Of a stretch of DNA of 64,000 bases, positions 28,013 through 38,000 are shown in pieces. Position numbers and translations under genes: made by a program. Numbering within the stretch: position 1 is the stretch's first letter; every line of letters begins with the position of its first letter. Under the pieces are notes generated by a model, which saw only the letters and a list, made by a program, of their open reading frames with translations, made no database searches and had not been told where the DNA came from. Where the stretch lies: NCBI RefSeq assembly GCF_026651855.1, contig NZ_CP093280.1, positions 3,822,001-3,886,000 on the forward strand. The letters are read 5' to 3'. Source of the DNA: Pseudomonas silvicola (GTDB lineage: Bacteria; Pseudomonadota; Gammaproteobacteria; Pseudomonadales; Pseudomonadaceae).

Positions 28013-28638
28013 GACATCCTCGGAATCTGACAGGCTTATGCGCTTCGTGCGTCATATGTGCCCTACGTTAGTCGTAGGACGATCCGTTATAGAGAGAGAT
28101 TATTACCGCCGCAAGCTGAACGAACGCTTGCTGAACGACTTATTGATCCGGTTCATCCATTTGTGGCTCAAGGGCGACGCGGTAGGCATTGAAAGCGACT
28201 TTTACTCATTCGTATGTAGGAAATTTCTGATCAAGAGCACAGGAAAATCCAACTGTTGGCGTTAATGCCGCAATGGGGGCGAATGTGCCTGTGCGGGCGT
28301 CAAAAAAGAGTGAGCCACTGATGAAAATGCTGTCTTGTGGCCATCCCTGCCGTGCCTTCGACACGTCTTTGACATCCATGAGTGTAAAAGGGGTGTCAGG
28401 CTCTGCACGAAATGCATCCCGGCCAGGCCCTGCTGCGTTGAAAACAGGCTCGTGCGCGACTCCGATCGGATGGCCCCTTTACCACCCGTGAAGTCGAGCG
28501 CGACCCCGGCCGTTCCTCGCCTGTTTTCGCCTGGCCAGGCTTTCACTGGAATACATTTCATACAGACCCTGGCTAGAATGATGTTCCTCACTGGTTCGCC
28601 CTCCTGGACTGTTGCATGACGTTGAGCCGCACGACCCC
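28013..28638. promoter_or_regulatory. arnB / sensor-kinase divergent control region
   Basis: 626 bp without a convincing gene. The arnB-proximal half (28020-28260) is AT-rich and contains a perfect hairpin (28062-28067 / 28073-28078, CCTACG-TTAGT-CGTAGG). The kinase-proximal half contains a large imperfect inverted repeat centred near 28484 (listed separately). The arn promoter is expected in the AT-rich part; no unambiguous -35/-10 pair was found. Small ORFs here have no protein-like features. Confidence 0.55.
28402..28566. repeat. Large imperfect inverted repeat
   Basis: Matching arm segments share one centre at about 28484. TCTGCACGAAATGCATCC (28402-28419) mirrors the complement of GGAATACATTTCATACAGA (28548-28566). 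GAAAACAGGC (28440-28449) mirrors GCCTGTTTTC (28519-28528) exactly. By eye the outer arms are roughly 65-75% complementary. It may be a MITE-like repeat or a regulatory RNA structure. Confidence 0.6.
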
Positions 28639-29955
28639 ATGAATTCCATTTTCGCCCGTTGGAAAACCAAGCGCTCGCGCCAGAGTCTGGCTCAACGAAT
28701 CATAGTCGTCTTTGCCGTGATGACCACATTGGTGGCGGGGGTGTTCGCCGTGGGTATCGTCGCGACCGTGCACGTGGTGGAGAAGAAACTCACCACCACG
28801 GGCCTGGGCGGCAACCTGCATCGCCTGCTGTTGATGGAAAACCGTGACGACTGGAGCCACCGGCCGGAAAAGGATGAGTTGTTTTTCGCCGACGAAGGTA
28901 ACGGGGACCTGGCCATGCCGCCCGACCTGGCGCCGCTGGAGCCGGGGTTTCACGAAGTGCGGCGTCTGGAGCGCAGCTGGTACGCCATGGTTCGTGTGGT
29001 CAACGGCCGCAAGTACGTGCTGCTGCGCGACCAGCAGGGCTTCGAAGAGCGCGAGCGGTTGCTCTTCGGTGTGGTCATCACGGGCTTTGTCCTCAGCCTG
29101 CTGGGCTCGATCCTGTTGGGCTGGCTGCTGTCGCGCAAAGTCATGGCGCCAGTGATCCGCCTGGCCCGCCAGGTCCGCCACCGCGATCAGTTGCTGGACC
29201 TGGCACCGCCGCTGGCCCCTGATTACGCCGCCGACGAAGTGGGCACCCTGGCCAAGTCGTTCGACGACACCCTGGGCCGCCTGCGCTCGGCACTGGTGCG
29301 CGAGAAGCTGTTCACCGGCGACGTCAGCCATGAATTGCGCACCCCCCTGATGGTACTGGCCAGCTCCAGCGAACTTCTACTGGAAAACCCAGGGCTGGAC
29401 GCCCGCGCCCGGGACCAGGTCTCACGCATTGCCCGCGCCAGCAGTGCCATGCGCCAATTGGTGGATACCTTCCTGTTACTGGCCCGGGCCGAAAATGCCG
29501 AAGGCGGGCAGGGGCAGAGCGCGGGAATGCTGCAAGTAGCCCAGGAGCTGGTCGACACCTGGCGCACGCCCATCGAGCACAAGGGGCTGGAGCTTGTCTA
29601 CCTGCCGGATGCCGTGGGCTCCCAGGTTTACAACCAGACCTTCCTGGGCGCGGTGATGGGTAATTTGTTGCGCAATGCCTGGCACTACACGGATGAGGGG
29701 TTCATTCGCCTGACCCTGCTGCCCGATGGCTTCACCGTGGAGGACAGCGGTATCGGCATTCCCGAGGAAAAGCGCCTGGAGATGTTCCAGCCGTTCGTGC
29801 GCGGTGATGAGCAGCGGGGCGAAGGCCTGGGGCTTGGCCTGTCATTGGTGCAGCGTATTTGCGTGAACGAGGGCTGGACGGTGACCCTGACCAGCCGTGA
29901 ACCTCATGGTTGCTGCTTTGCGGTGCGCCTGGGTGATCAGCCTTTTACCCGGTGA
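28639..29955 (+). CDS. Two-component sensor histidine kinase
   Basis: Membrane kinase of 438 aa, likely partner of the regulator at 16060. Two transmembrane helices (about 20-45 and 138-160) bracket a short periplasmic sensor of ~90 residues rich in Asp/Glu. HAMP-like linker follows, then H-box FTGDVSHELRTPL with H231, N-box NLLRNAWHYT, and G-boxes VEDSGIGIPEE and GEGLGLGLSLVQRI. The start at 28639 is chosen over a TTG nine codons earlier, though neither has a strong Shine-Dalgarno. Acidic periplasmic loops of this size often sense metal ions or cationic peptides; that is inference. Its 3' end overlaps the convergent phosphatase gene by 19 bp. Confidence 0.88.
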   Translation: MNSIFARWKTKRSRQSLAQRIIVVFAVMTTLVAGVFAVGIVATVHVVEKKLTTTGLGGNLHRLLLMENRDDWSHRPEKDELFFADEGNGDLAMPPDLAPLEPGFHEVRRLERSWYAMVRVVNGRKYVLLRDQQGFEERERLLFGVVITGFVLSLLGSILLGWLLSRKVMAPVIRLARQVRHRDQLLDLAPPLAPDYAADEVGTLAKSFDDTLGRLRSALVREKLFTGDVSHELRTPLMVLASSSELLLENPGLDARARDQVSRIARASSAMRQLVDTFLLLARAENAEGGQGQSAGMLQVAQELVDTWRTPIEHKGLELVYLPDAVGSQVYNQTFLGAVMGNLLRNAWHYTDEGFIRLTLLPDGFTVEDSGIGIPEEKRLEMFQPFVRGDEQRGEGLGLGLSLVQRICVNEGWTVTLTSREPHGCCFAVRLGDQPFTR

Positions 29956-30608
29956 AGCAGGCGTGGCCATTGTGAGGGATTCAAGTACCCCAGCACCTGC
30001 GGCCTGCCGCTGGCGGGGTCCACCGACACGAACAGCGCGCTGGCGTAACTCGGGCCATCGCCACCGCTCAGGCCCGCCTGATCTTCCAGGGCGTTGATGC
30101 ATTCACTGTGGGTGACCAGCACCAGGTTCTGGCCGGGTTGCTTGTGGGCGACCACGTCCTGAAGCATGGTCTTGCGGCAGTTGGCCAGCCAGTCCTGAGG
30201 GGTGGCGGCTTCGCCGAACATGAACATGGCGGTCTGGCGGGTACGGGTCAGCGGGCTGGTCAGTACTTTCGCCTGGGTCATGCCCAGGGCTTGCAGCCCG
30301 TCGCCGACCTTGCTGGCCACCTGGCTGCCCGCCAGGGTGATGCCGTCCGCATCACCCAGGCAAGCGTTGTCGGAGCGGTCGCAGCGCTCGCCGTGGCGCA
30401 CCAGCACCACGATCTTGCCGGCCTTCCAGCCTTCCATCAGCCCGGCATGGCGCAGTACCTTGGCCTCGCTGATATTGGCCGGCCCTTCGGGGCGCAGCGC
30501 CCAGGTGGTGGCGGAGGCGAGGGTGGCGAATGCCAGCAGGCCCAGGGCAATGACACGGCGGCGCAAGGCCAAGCGTGGTTGAGGCAGGGCGGCTGAGGTT
30601 ACCGGCAT
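29937..30608 (-). CDS. Histidine phosphatase family protein, second copy
   Basis: 223-aa paralogue of the phosphatase at 15149. An N-terminal signal or anchor (about residues 17-35) precedes RHGERCDRSD (catalytic RHG motif), LTSPLTRTRQTAMFMFG and LVLVTHSECINALE. The start at 30608 is selected because the longer frame lacks a ribosome-binding site and the signal then begins properly. Being convergent with the kinase by a 19-bp overlap and paralogous to the left-hand phosphatase, it probably belongs to the same LPS-modification regulon. Confidence 0.8.
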   Translation of the reverse strand: MPVTSAALPQPRLALRRRVIALGLLAFATLASATTWALRPEGPANISEAKVLRHAGLMEGWKAGKIVVLVRHGERCDRSDNACLGDADGITLAGSQVASKVGDGLQALGMTQAKVLTSPLTRTRQTAMFMFGEAATPQDWLANCRKTMLQDVVAHKQPGQNLVLVTHSECINALEDQAGLSGGDGPSYASALFVSVDPASGRPQVLGYLNPSQWPRLLHRVKG

Positions 30609-30907
30609 TTTTAGTCCATACACTGGGAGAGTGGTGCGGACTGTAGACGGTAGAGGGTTAAAGGCTGGTGAACGGAATGTGAAAATTTCAATGCCGGGGA
30701 GCATGTCGCGAAAAACGTCCCCAGGCGCCCGAAAGTCCCGACAGGAAATCAGCTGAATCGATTACCCCGATTTCCCTCGAAACGACCCTGTCCAAAGCAC
30801 CCCCGCGCTCCTGTCGCCTCCCCATTGCAACCCCAAATAACAGGGTATATATAGAGATTTGACGCGCCATTTGGCGCACCCAAACTGCCTGAACGAGGAC
30901 GCCAAAC
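30609..30907. promoter_or_regulatory. Divergent region between phosphatase and DUF1652 gene
   Basis: 299 bp with no supported gene. TGTGAAAATTT at 30679-30689 recalls the motif near the other phosphatase. A small hairpin, GCGCC-ATTT-GGCGC at 30863-30876, lies about 30 bases before the DUF1652 ATG. GAGGA at 30895-30899 is that gene's ribosome-binding site. Confidence 0.35.
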
Positions 30908-31174
30908 ATGATGACACTGGGACTCTGTTCGCTTGAGCTTCGCAACATCATCGAGTGCGCGTTTCTGCCGGCTCGATGCACCTGTACCGTGGCGCCGGAC
31001 CAGTCGCTGACGGTGCAGGTGACCGACCCTGTCACCGGCCAGGTGGAACTGATGGTGACAGGTATTTCGACCGATCGTCTCAACAGCAGCCGCGCCATCT
31101 CCGAGCTGATCGGGGAGTTGCGCCAGGACCTGGAACACAATCGCACGACCTTCCCCCACGCCCTGGCTGGGTGA
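30908..31174 (+). CDS. DUF1652 family protein
   Basis: Small soluble protein of 88 aa of a family largely confined to Pseudomonas. The pattern LELRNIIECAFLP, then CTCTVAPDQSLTVQV, a Gly-rich turn and SSRAISELIGELRQDLE is the family hallmark. Function is unknown. A good GAGGA ribosome-binding site precedes the ATG. It is followed by a strong GC hairpin at 31182-31206. Confidence 0.8.
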   Translation: MMTLGLCSLELRNIIECAFLPARCTCTVAPDQSLTVQVTDPVTGQVELMVTGISTDRLNSSRAISELIGELRQDLEHNRTTFPHALAG

Positions 31175-31181
31175 GAATAGC

Positions 31182-31206
31182 GCCGGCGCCGCCGCGCGGC
31201 GCCGGC
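31182..31206 (+). terminator. GC-rich hairpin after the DUF1652 gene
   Basis: Perfect 9-bp arms GCCGGCGCC (31182-31190) and GGCGCCGGC (31198-31206) around a 7-base loop, 8 bp after the stop codon. No T-tract follows, so it may be a weak terminator or a 3' stabilising hairpin. Confidence 0.5.
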
Positions 31207-31345
31207 CCCGTCATGGCACTGAAATCACGGCACTTCGCCACTCTCTAAATTTTGTTTCATGCTGTTTCATGGAACTTGTCTCGGAACTGTCATGTGTCGG
31301 ATCCGTAATGGCGTCAGTTTTTACTGACCTGTAACGAGACCCGTG

Positions 31346-32668
31346 ATGATCAAGAAGATAGTCCGTCCCCTGCTGGGTGCCATGTTGGGTAGTGCCGCCC
31401 TGGCGGCGCACGCTGATTTCATCGATGACAGCCATGCCGACCTGACGCTGCTCAACCGCTACCTGAACCAGCAGGGCAGTGACGTGGTTGGCAGCAACAA
31501 GAAAGCCAACAGCGTGCGCGACTGGGGCCAAGGCTTCGAGCTCAACTTCAAGTCTGGCTACACCGAAGGCACCGTGGGCTTCGGCCTGGACCTGCAAGCC
31601 TTCTACGGCGTCAAGCTGGATTCGCAGGAACAACAGGGCAGCATGTTCCCACTGGACGATGGCAAGAGTGCCAATCAGTTCGGTGTATTGAGCCCGACCT
31701 TCAAAATGCGTTTCCTCAAGGATGAACTGCGCGTCGGTACCCTGACCCAGAGCAACCCCATGCTGGCCAACACCGATGGCCGCCTGTACCAACAGACCAA
31801 CACCGGTGCGCAACTGGTGTCCAGGGACCTGGACAACTACGTGTTCACCCTGGGTAACATCACCCAGACCAAGATTCGCAACGAAACCGGCGACCAGGAC
31901 ATGATCACCGGTGGCGGCGCCAAGGGTAGCAACCGTTTCAGCTACGGCGGGGCCGACTACACCGGCCTCAAGAACACCACCCTGAGCGGTTGGTACTCCA
32001 ACCTTGCCGACTACTACCAGCAGTTCTACCTGGGCCTCAAGCACACCGACGCACTGCCGGTGGGTAGCCTGGCCACCGACCTGCGTGCCTACCGCAGCCT
32101 GGGCACGGGCGGCAACGGCGATGGCGACAGCGAATACGGCGCGGCGGGTTACTACGGTGGCACCACCACCAAGGGTCGCATCAACCAGTCGACCTTCAGC
32201 CTGATGGAAAGCTACAGCCTGATGGGCCACACCATCGGCCTGGGTGCGCAGAAGAACACCGGCGACAGCGACTTCCCGTACCTGGATTCGGGCCTCAACA
32301 GCGGCGACGCCCGTCAGGGCCCTGGCAGTGGTGCCGACACCCCGGCGCTCACCAACCTGCAACTGAACAAGTTCCAGCACGCTGGCGAACGTACCTTCCT
32401 GGCGCTTTACAAGTATGACTTCGGCCAATTGGGCCTCAAGGGGCTGGGCTTCTCGGCGCTGTATGCCCACGGTGACCAGATCAAGGTGGCCAGCGGTGGC
32501 GACAGCGAATGGGAGCGTGACCTGGCGCTGAGCTACGTGGTCCCCGACGGCACCCTCAAGGGCCTTGGCGTAACCTGGAAGAATGCCCAGGCCAACCCGG
32601 AAATGACCGGCCAGACCCATCAGGACGAGAACCGCTTCTACGTCAGCTACGTGATGCCGCTCTGGTAA
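31346..32668 (+). CDS. OprD-family outer-membrane porin
   Basis: Substrate-specific 18-stranded porin, 440 aa. The start at 31346 ([10 protein letters not shown]) follows ACGAGA; a GTG one codon earlier is less likely. The signal peptide ends near AAHA, giving mature [18 protein letters not shown], close to other OprD proteins. Alternating Tyr/Gly beta-strands and terminal YVSYVMPLW are typical. The substrate (basic amino acid, small acid or aromatic) cannot be inferred. Monocistronic between DUF1652 and tpx. Confidence 0.9.
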   Translation: MIKKIVRPLLGAMLGSAALAAHADFIDDSHADLTLLNRYLNQQGSDVVGSNKKANSVRDWGQGFELNFKSGYTEGTVGFGLDLQAFYGVKLDSQEQQGSMFPLDDGKSANQFGVLSPTFKMRFLKDELRVGTLTQSNPMLANTDGRLYQQTNTGAQLVSRDLDNYVFTLGNITQTKIRNETGDQDMITGGGAKGSNRFSYGGADYTGLKNTTLSGWYSNLADYYQQFYLGLKHTDALPVGSLATDLRAYRSLGTGGNGDGDSEYGAAGYYGGTTTKGRINQSTFSLMESYSLMGHTIGLGAQKNTGDSDFPYLDSGLNSGDARQGPGSGADTPALTNLQLNKFQHAGERTFLALYKYDFGQLGLKGLGFSALYAHGDQIKVASGGDSEWERDLALSYVVPDGTLKGLGVTWKNAQANPEMTGQTHQDENRFYVSYVMPLW

Positions 32669-32810
32669 CAGGGTAGCGATGGCCCGGTCCCACAGGTCAG
32701 GGAGGCCTTTGGGAACGGGCGCTCCGCTTCCTGCGAACATCGACATTTTATGTTCACGGGATTCGTGGTTAACTTCGTCTCTTTACCATAACAGCAGAAG
32801 GATTCCGTTC

Positions 32811-33311
32811 ATGGCTCAAGTGACGCTCAAAGGCAACCCGGTTCAGGTCAAGGGCGAGCTGCCAAAAGTCGGTGCCAAGGCGCCTGCGTTCTCCCTGGTC
32901 AGCGGCGGCCTGGCCGACGAGACCCTGGCCAGCTTCGCTGGCAAGCGCAAGGTCCTGAACATTTTCCCAAGCGTTGACACCCCTACCTGCGCCACCTCCG
33001 TGCGCAAGTTCAACGCCCAGGCCAACGAACTGGCCAACACCGTGGTGCTGTGCATTTCCGCTGACCTGCCTTTCGCCCAGGCCCGCTTCTGCGGCGCCGA
33101 AGGCCTGGAAAATGTGAAGAGCCTGTCCACCTTGCGTGGCCGCGAGTTCCTGGAGAACTACGGCGTTGCCTTGGCTGACGGCCCTCTGGCTGGCCTGGCT
33201 GCCCGCGCCGTGGTGGTGCTGGACGAAAACGACAACGTGCTGCACACCGAGCTGGTCGGCGAAATCGCCGAAGAGCCCAACTACGAAGCGGCCCTGGCTG
33301 TATTGAAATAA
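32811..33311 (+). CDS. tpx: Thiol peroxidase (atypical 2-Cys peroxiredoxin)
   Basis: Reduces lipid and hydrogen peroxides with thioredoxin. 166 aa. Peroxidatic C60 sits in [15 protein letters not shown], with resolving C94 in [10 protein letters not shown], matching E. coli C61/C95. The start at 32811 follows AGAAGGA at good spacing; the frame opens further upstream without coding character. Followed by a strong bidirectional hairpin. Confidence 0.96.
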   Translation: MAQVTLKGNPVQVKGELPKVGAKAPAFSLVSGGLADETLASFAGKRKVLNIFPSVDTPTCATSVRKFNAQANELANTVVLCISADLPFAQARFCGAEGLENVKSLSTLRGREFLENYGVALADGPLAGLAARAVVVLDENDNVLHTELVGEIAEEPNYEAALAVLK

Positions 33312-33386
33312 CAGGCGTGATGGGGCGTTGCCGCCCATGGTAGGACCCGCTTGAAGAGCAAGGATGCTCACACGTCGTAACAAAAG

Positions 33387-33414
33387 AAACGGCCTGGAGT
33401 CTTCCAGGCCGTTT
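33387..33414. terminator. Intrinsic terminator hairpin after tpx
   Basis: Perfect 12-bp arms AAACGGCCTGGA (33387-33398) and TCCAGGCCGTTT (33403-33414) with a 4-base loop. The A-rich left flank and T-rich right arm could stop transcription from either direction, insulating tpx from the mux operon. Confidence 0.85.
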
Positions 33415-33531
33415 GCATTCCAGACTGCCACTACGTAAATACCCGGTAAAGCTGCTTTGCACGCGCTGCAACAATGATTATCGTTCTGCGTCCTGAACCT
33501 GAACCCCATTCGAACAAGGGTCAACTTCCCC

Positions 33532-34836
33532 ATGCAACCCGCCGGTACCCGTAAATTTCCCCGTTGGCTGTTTGGCCTGTTGATCCTCGTGCTGTTGGTC
33601 GCCGCCGGTGTGTACTGGCGCTCGCACTCCACCAGCGCCCAGCATGAAGCCGGCCCCCCCGAAAAGGGCCGGCCCCACGGCGGCCGCCCGGGCGGCAACC
33701 CCATGCGCCCGGGCTTCGGCCCCAGCAGTGGGCCCACCCCCGTACGCGTGGCACCGGTGACGGTGGGCGACTTCCCGGTCTATAACAAGGCGCTGGGCAC
33801 GGTGACCGCCACCAACACCATCAGCGTGCGCAGCCGCGTGGCCGGGGAGTTGGTGAAGGTGGCATTCCAGGAAGGGCAGATGGTCAAGGCCGGTGACCTG
33901 CTGGCGGTCATCGACCCGCGCCCCTATGAAATCGCGCTGCAGCAGGCCCAGGGCACGCTGGCCCAGGACCAGGCGCAGTTGAAGAACGCACAGATGGACC
34001 TGCAGCGTTACAAGGACCTGTTCGCCCAGGACAGTATCGCCAAGCAAACCCTGGACACCGCCGCCGCCCAGGTGGGGCAGTACCAGGGCACGCTGCTCAC
34101 CGACCAGGCCAACGTCAACAACGCCAAGCTGAACCTGGAGTTCACCCAGATTCGAGCGCCCATCAGTGGCCGCGTGGGCCTGCGCCAGCTGGACGTTGGT
34201 AACCTGGTGGCCGCCAATGACACCACTGCCCTGGCGGTGATCACGCAGGTGCAGCCGATCAGCGTGGTCTTCACCCTGCCCGAAACCACCCTGGACCCCG
34301 TGCTGGCCCGCGTACGCAGCGGGGCTACCTTGCCCGTGGAAGCCTGGGACCGCGGCGATCGCAACCAGCAGGCCACTGGCGTGCTGCACAGCATCGACAA
34401 CCAGATCGACACCACCACCGGCACGCTGAAATTCAAGGCCTATTTCGATAACAAGGACCTGGCCCTGTTCCCCAACCAGTTCGTCAACGTCCACCTGCTC
34501 TCCGACACCCTGCGCCAGGTCACCCTCGCGCCGTCGGCGGCCGTGCAGTTCGGCACCAATGGCACCTTCGTGTATGCCATGGACGGTGACAACAAGGTGC
34601 GTATCCGCCCCCTGAAGATCGGCGCTTCGGACGGCAACGTCACGGTGATCGAGGACGGCCTGGCCAAGGGCGACCGCGTGGTGCTGGAAGGCACCGACCG
34701 GCTGCGCGACGGCAGCAGCGTGGAAGTGGTCAACGACCCGGCTCAGGTACCCACCACGCCTGGCCAGCACCTCAAGGGTGAGGATGCCGCCGGCAAGCAG
34801 GCCGGCACTGGCCAGCGGAGCAAGGCGGGCGTATGA
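33532..34836 (+). CDS. muxA: RND efflux periplasmic adaptor MuxA/MdtA
   Basis: Membrane fusion protein of the four-gene MuxABC-OpmB system, 434 aa. An N-terminal helix (residues ~9-27) is followed by a Pro/Gly/His-rich linker and the lipoyl/hairpin region with [24 protein letters not shown]. The beta-barrel contains [20 protein letters not shown], and the C-terminal membrane-proximal domain follows. It is the first gene of the operon, with a 4-bp overlap to muxB. Confidence 0.94.
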   Translation: MQPAGTRKFPRWLFGLLILVLLVAAGVYWRSHSTSAQHEAGPPEKGRPHGGRPGGNPMRPGFGPSSGPTPVRVAPVTVGDFPVYNKALGTVTATNTISVRSRVAGELVKVAFQEGQMVKAGDLLAVIDPRPYEIALQQAQGTLAQDQAQLKNAQMDLQRYKDLFAQDSIAKQTLDTAAAQVGQYQGTLLTDQANVNNAKLNLEFTQIRAPISGRVGLRQLDVGNLVAANDTTALAVITQVQPISVVFTLPETTLDPVLARVRSGATLPVEAWDRGDRNQQATGVLHSIDNQIDTTTGTLKFKAYFDNKDLALFPNQFVNVHLLSDTLRQVTLAPSAAVQFGTNGTFVYAMDGDNKVRIRPLKIGASDGNVTVIEDGLAKGDRVVLEGTDRLRDGSSVEVVNDPAQVPTTPGQHLKGEDAAGKQAGTGQRSKAGV

Positions 34837-37800
34837 ATCTGTCGCGGCTGTTCATCCTGCGTCCGGTAGCCACCACGCTGAGCATGCTGGCCATTGTCCT
34901 GGCCGGCCTGATCGCTTACACCATGCTACCGGTATCGGCGTTGCCCCAGGTCGACTACCCGACCATTCGGGTCATGACCCTGTACCCCGGCGCCAGTCCG
35001 CAAGTGATGACCAGCGCCGTGACCGCGCCCCTGGAACGCCAGTTCGGGCAGATGCCCGGGCTCAGCCAGATGGCCTCCACCAGTTCCGGCGGCGCCTCGG
35101 TGCTGACATTGCGCTTCAGCCTGGACGTCAACATGGATGTGGCCGAGCAACAGGTGCAGGCAGCCATCAACGCCGCCACCAACCTGCTGCCCACCGACCT
35201 GCCGGCGCCACCGGTGTACAACAAGGTCAACCCGGCCGACACCCCGGTACTGACCCTGGCGGTCAGCTCAAAGACCATGCTGCTGCCCAAGCTCAATGAC
35301 CTGGTCGACACGCGCATGGCCCAGAAGATCGCGCAGATCACCGGCGTGGGCATGGTGTCCATCGCGGGTGGCCAGCGCCAGGCCGTGCGCATCAAGGTCA
35401 ACCCCGAGGCCTTGGCGGCCAACGGCTTGAACCTGGCTGACGTGCGCACACTGATCGCCGCGTCCAACGTCAACCAGCCCAAGGGCAACTTCGACGGCCC
35501 CACCCGGGTGTCGATGCTCGACGCCAATGACCAGATGGTCTCCCCTGAAGAATACGCCAACCTCATCCTCAGCTACCGCAACGGCGCGCCACTGCGGCTC
35601 AAGGATGTCTCCACCATCGTCGACGGCGCCGAGAACGAGCGCCTGGCGGCCTGGGCCAACCAGAACCAGGCGGTATTGCTGAACATCCAGCGCCAGCCGG
35701 GGGCCAACGTCATCGAAGTGGTGGACCGGATCAAGGCCGTGCTGCCGTCGATCACCGACAACCTGCCCGCGGGCCTCGACGTGACCATCCTCACCGACCG
35801 CACCCAGACCATCCGCGCCTCGGTCAAGGACGTGCAGCATGAACTGCTGTTTTCCATTGCCCTGGTGGTGTTGGTGACCTTCTTGTTCCTGCGTCGCTTC
35901 AGCGCCACCATCATCCCGTCGGTGGCCGTGCCGCTGTCGTTGGTGGGCACGTTCGGCATCATGTACCTGGCCGGGTTCTCCATCAACAACCTGACCCTGA
36001 TGGCCATGACCATCGCCACCGGCTTCGTGGTGGACGACGCCATCGTCATGCTGGAGAACATTTCCCGCCACATCGAGGAAGGCGAGACGCCCTTGCAGGC
36101 GGCGCTCAAAGGCGCCCGGCAGATCGGTTTCACCCTGCTGTCGCTGACCTTCTCGCTGATCGCCGTGTTGATCCCGTTGCTGTTCATGGCCGACGTGGTA
36201 GGGCGCCTGTTCCGCGAGTTCGCCATCACCCTGGCGGTGGCCATCCTGATTTCCCTGGTCGTCTCCCTGACGCTGACGCCGATGATGTGCGCGCGCTTGC
36301 TCAAGCGCGAGCCCAGGCCCGAGGAGCAGACGCGCTTCTACCGCGCCAGCGGCGCCTGGATCGACTGGCTGGTCGAGGCCTACGGCCGCAAGCTGCAATG
36401 GGTGCTGCGTCACCAGCCGTTGACCCTGCTGGTGGCCATCGCGACCCTGGGCCTCACGGTATTCCTGTATCTGGTGGTGCCCAAGGGTTTCTTTCCGGTG
36501 CAGGACACCGGCGTCATCCAGGGCATCACCGAGGCGCCACAGTCGATCTCCTTCAGTGCCATGAGCCAGCGCCAGCAGGACATGGCCAAGGTCGTGCTGC
36601 AGGACCCGGACGTGCAGAGCCTGTCGTCCTACATCGGTGTGGACGGTGACAACGCCACCCTCAACAGTGGGCGCATGCTCATCAACCTCAAACCTCTGGG
36701 CCAGCGCAGCCTGACGGCCAGCCAGGTGATCGAGCGCATCCAGCCAGAAGCCGACAAGCTGGTGGGCATGCGCCTGTTCCTGCAGCCGGTGCAAGACCTG
36801 ACCATCGAAGACCGGGTCAGCCGCACCCAGTATCAGTTCAGCCTGTCGTCCCCCGATGCCGACCTGTTGAGCCAGTGGAGCGGCAGGCTGGTGGATGCCC
36901 TGCGCCAACACCCGCAGCTCACCGACGTGGCCAGCGACCTGCAGGACAAGGGTCTGCAGGTGTACCTGGTGATCGACCGCGACCAGGCCAAGCGCCTGGG
37001 CGTCAACGTCGCCGACATCACCAATGCCCTGTACGACGCTTTCGGCCAGCGACAGATCTCGACCATCTACACCCAGGCCAGCCAGTACCGGGTGGTGCTG
37101 CAGGCCGCCAATGCGTCGGTGATCGGGCCCCAGGCGCTGGAACAGATCTACGTCAAGAGCACGCCCAGCGATAGCGCCATCACCCAGACCGTTTCCACCA
37201 CCCTGACGGGGGCCACGTCGGCGTTGCCGGTGACCAACAGTACCCAGGTGCGCCTGTCGAGCCTGGCGCACATCGAGCAGCGCCAGGCGCAACTGGCCAT
37301 TTCCCACATCGGCCAGTTTCCGGCGGTGATGGTCTCGTTCAACCTGGCACCCGGCGTGGCCCTGGGCCAGGCGGTGGAACTGATCGAACAGGTACAGAAA
37401 GACATCGGCATGCCCATCGGCGTGCAGACCCAGTTCCAGGGCGCGGCACAGGCGTTCCAGGCTTCGCTGTCGAGCACATTGCTGCTGATTCTGGCGGCGG
37501 TGGTGACCATGTACATCGTGTTGGGCATTCTCTACGAGAGCTACATTCACCCCATCACCATTCTGTCGACCTTGCCGTCCGCAGCCGTGGGGGCTTTGCT
37601 GGCCTTGCTGCTCAGCGGCAATGACCTGGGCATGATCGCCATCATCGGCATCATCCTGTTGATCGGTATCGTCAAGAAGAACGCGATCATGATGATCGAC
37701 TTTGCCCTGGACGCCGAGCGCACCCAGGGCCTGGACCCGCAGACGGCCATCTATCAGGCGGCGCTGCTGCGTTTCCGGCCCATTCTGATGACCACCATGG

Positions 37801-38000
37801 CGGCGCTGTTCGGTGCCGTGCCGTTGATGCTGGCAGGTGGTTCGGGCGCCGAGCTGCGCCAGCCGCTGGGCCTGGTGATGGTGGGCGGGCTGCTGGTGAG
37901 CCAGGTGCTGACGCTGTTCACCACGCCGGTGATCTACCTGTACTTCGACCGCCTGGCGCGGCGCTGGCGCAAGGCCCCGGCAGAGCAGGCACCGGCATGA
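34833..38000 (+). CDS. muxB: RND efflux inner-membrane transporter MuxB/MdtB
   Basis: One of two different pump subunits that form a hetero-multimer in MdtBC-type systems. It has 1055 aa, 12 helices and two large periplasmic loops. The proton-relay Asp pair is in [17 protein letters not shown] (TM4), and [15 protein letters not shown] marks the second half. It begins [16 protein letters not shown], as MdtB proteins do. ATGA-coupled on both sides. Confidence 0.95.
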   Translation: MNLSRLFILRPVATTLSMLAIVLAGLIAYTMLPVSALPQVDYPTIRVMTLYPGASPQVMTSAVTAPLERQFGQMPGLSQMASTSSGGASVLTLRFSLDVNMDVAEQQVQAAINAATNLLPTDLPAPPVYNKVNPADTPVLTLAVSSKTMLLPKLNDLVDTRMAQKIAQITGVGMVSIAGGQRQAVRIKVNPEALAANGLNLADVRTLIAASNVNQPKGNFDGPTRVSMLDANDQMVSPEEYANLILSYRNGAPLRLKDVSTIVDGAENERLAAWANQNQAVLLNIQRQPGANVIEVVDRIKAVLPSITDNLPAGLDVTILTDRTQTIRASVKDVQHELLFSIALVVLVTFLFLRRFSATIIPSVAVPLSLVGTFGIMYLAGFSINNLTLMAMTIATGFVVDDAIVMLENISRHIEEGETPLQAALKGARQIGFTLLSLTFSLIAVLIPLLFMADVVGRLFREFAITLAVAILISLVVSLTLTPMMCARLLKREPRPEEQTRFYRASGAWIDWLVEAYGRKLQWVLRHQPLTLLVAIATLGLTVFLYLVVPKGFFPVQDTGVIQGITEAPQSISFSAMSQRQQDMAKVVLQDPDVQSLSSYIGVDGDNATLNSGRMLINLKPLGQRSLTASQVIERIQPEADKLVGMRLFLQPVQDLTIEDRVSRTQYQFSLSSPDADLLSQWSGRLVDALRQHPQLTDVASDLQDKGLQVYLVIDRDQAKRLGVNVADITNALYDAFGQRQISTIYTQASQYRVVLQAANASVIGPQALEQIYVKSTPSDSAITQTVSTTLTGATSALPVTNSTQVRLSSLAHIEQRQAQLAISHIGQFPAVMVSFNLAPGVALGQAVELIEQVQKDIGMPIGVQTQFQGAAQAFQASLSSTLLLILAAVVTMYIVLGILYESYIHPITILSTLPSAAVGALLALLLSGNDLGMIAIIGIILLIGIVKKNAIMMIDFALDAERTQGLDPQTAIYQAALLRFRPILMTTMAALFGAVPLMLAGGSGAELRQPLGLVMVGGLLVSQVLTLFTTPVIYLYFDRLARRWRKAPAEQAPA

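Noticed and set aside
28011..28591. ORFs of 84 (+) and 109 (-) codons in the arnB/kinase gap
   Set aside because: No ribosome-binding site; the minus-strand frame reads through the inverted repeat and has no protein-like pattern.
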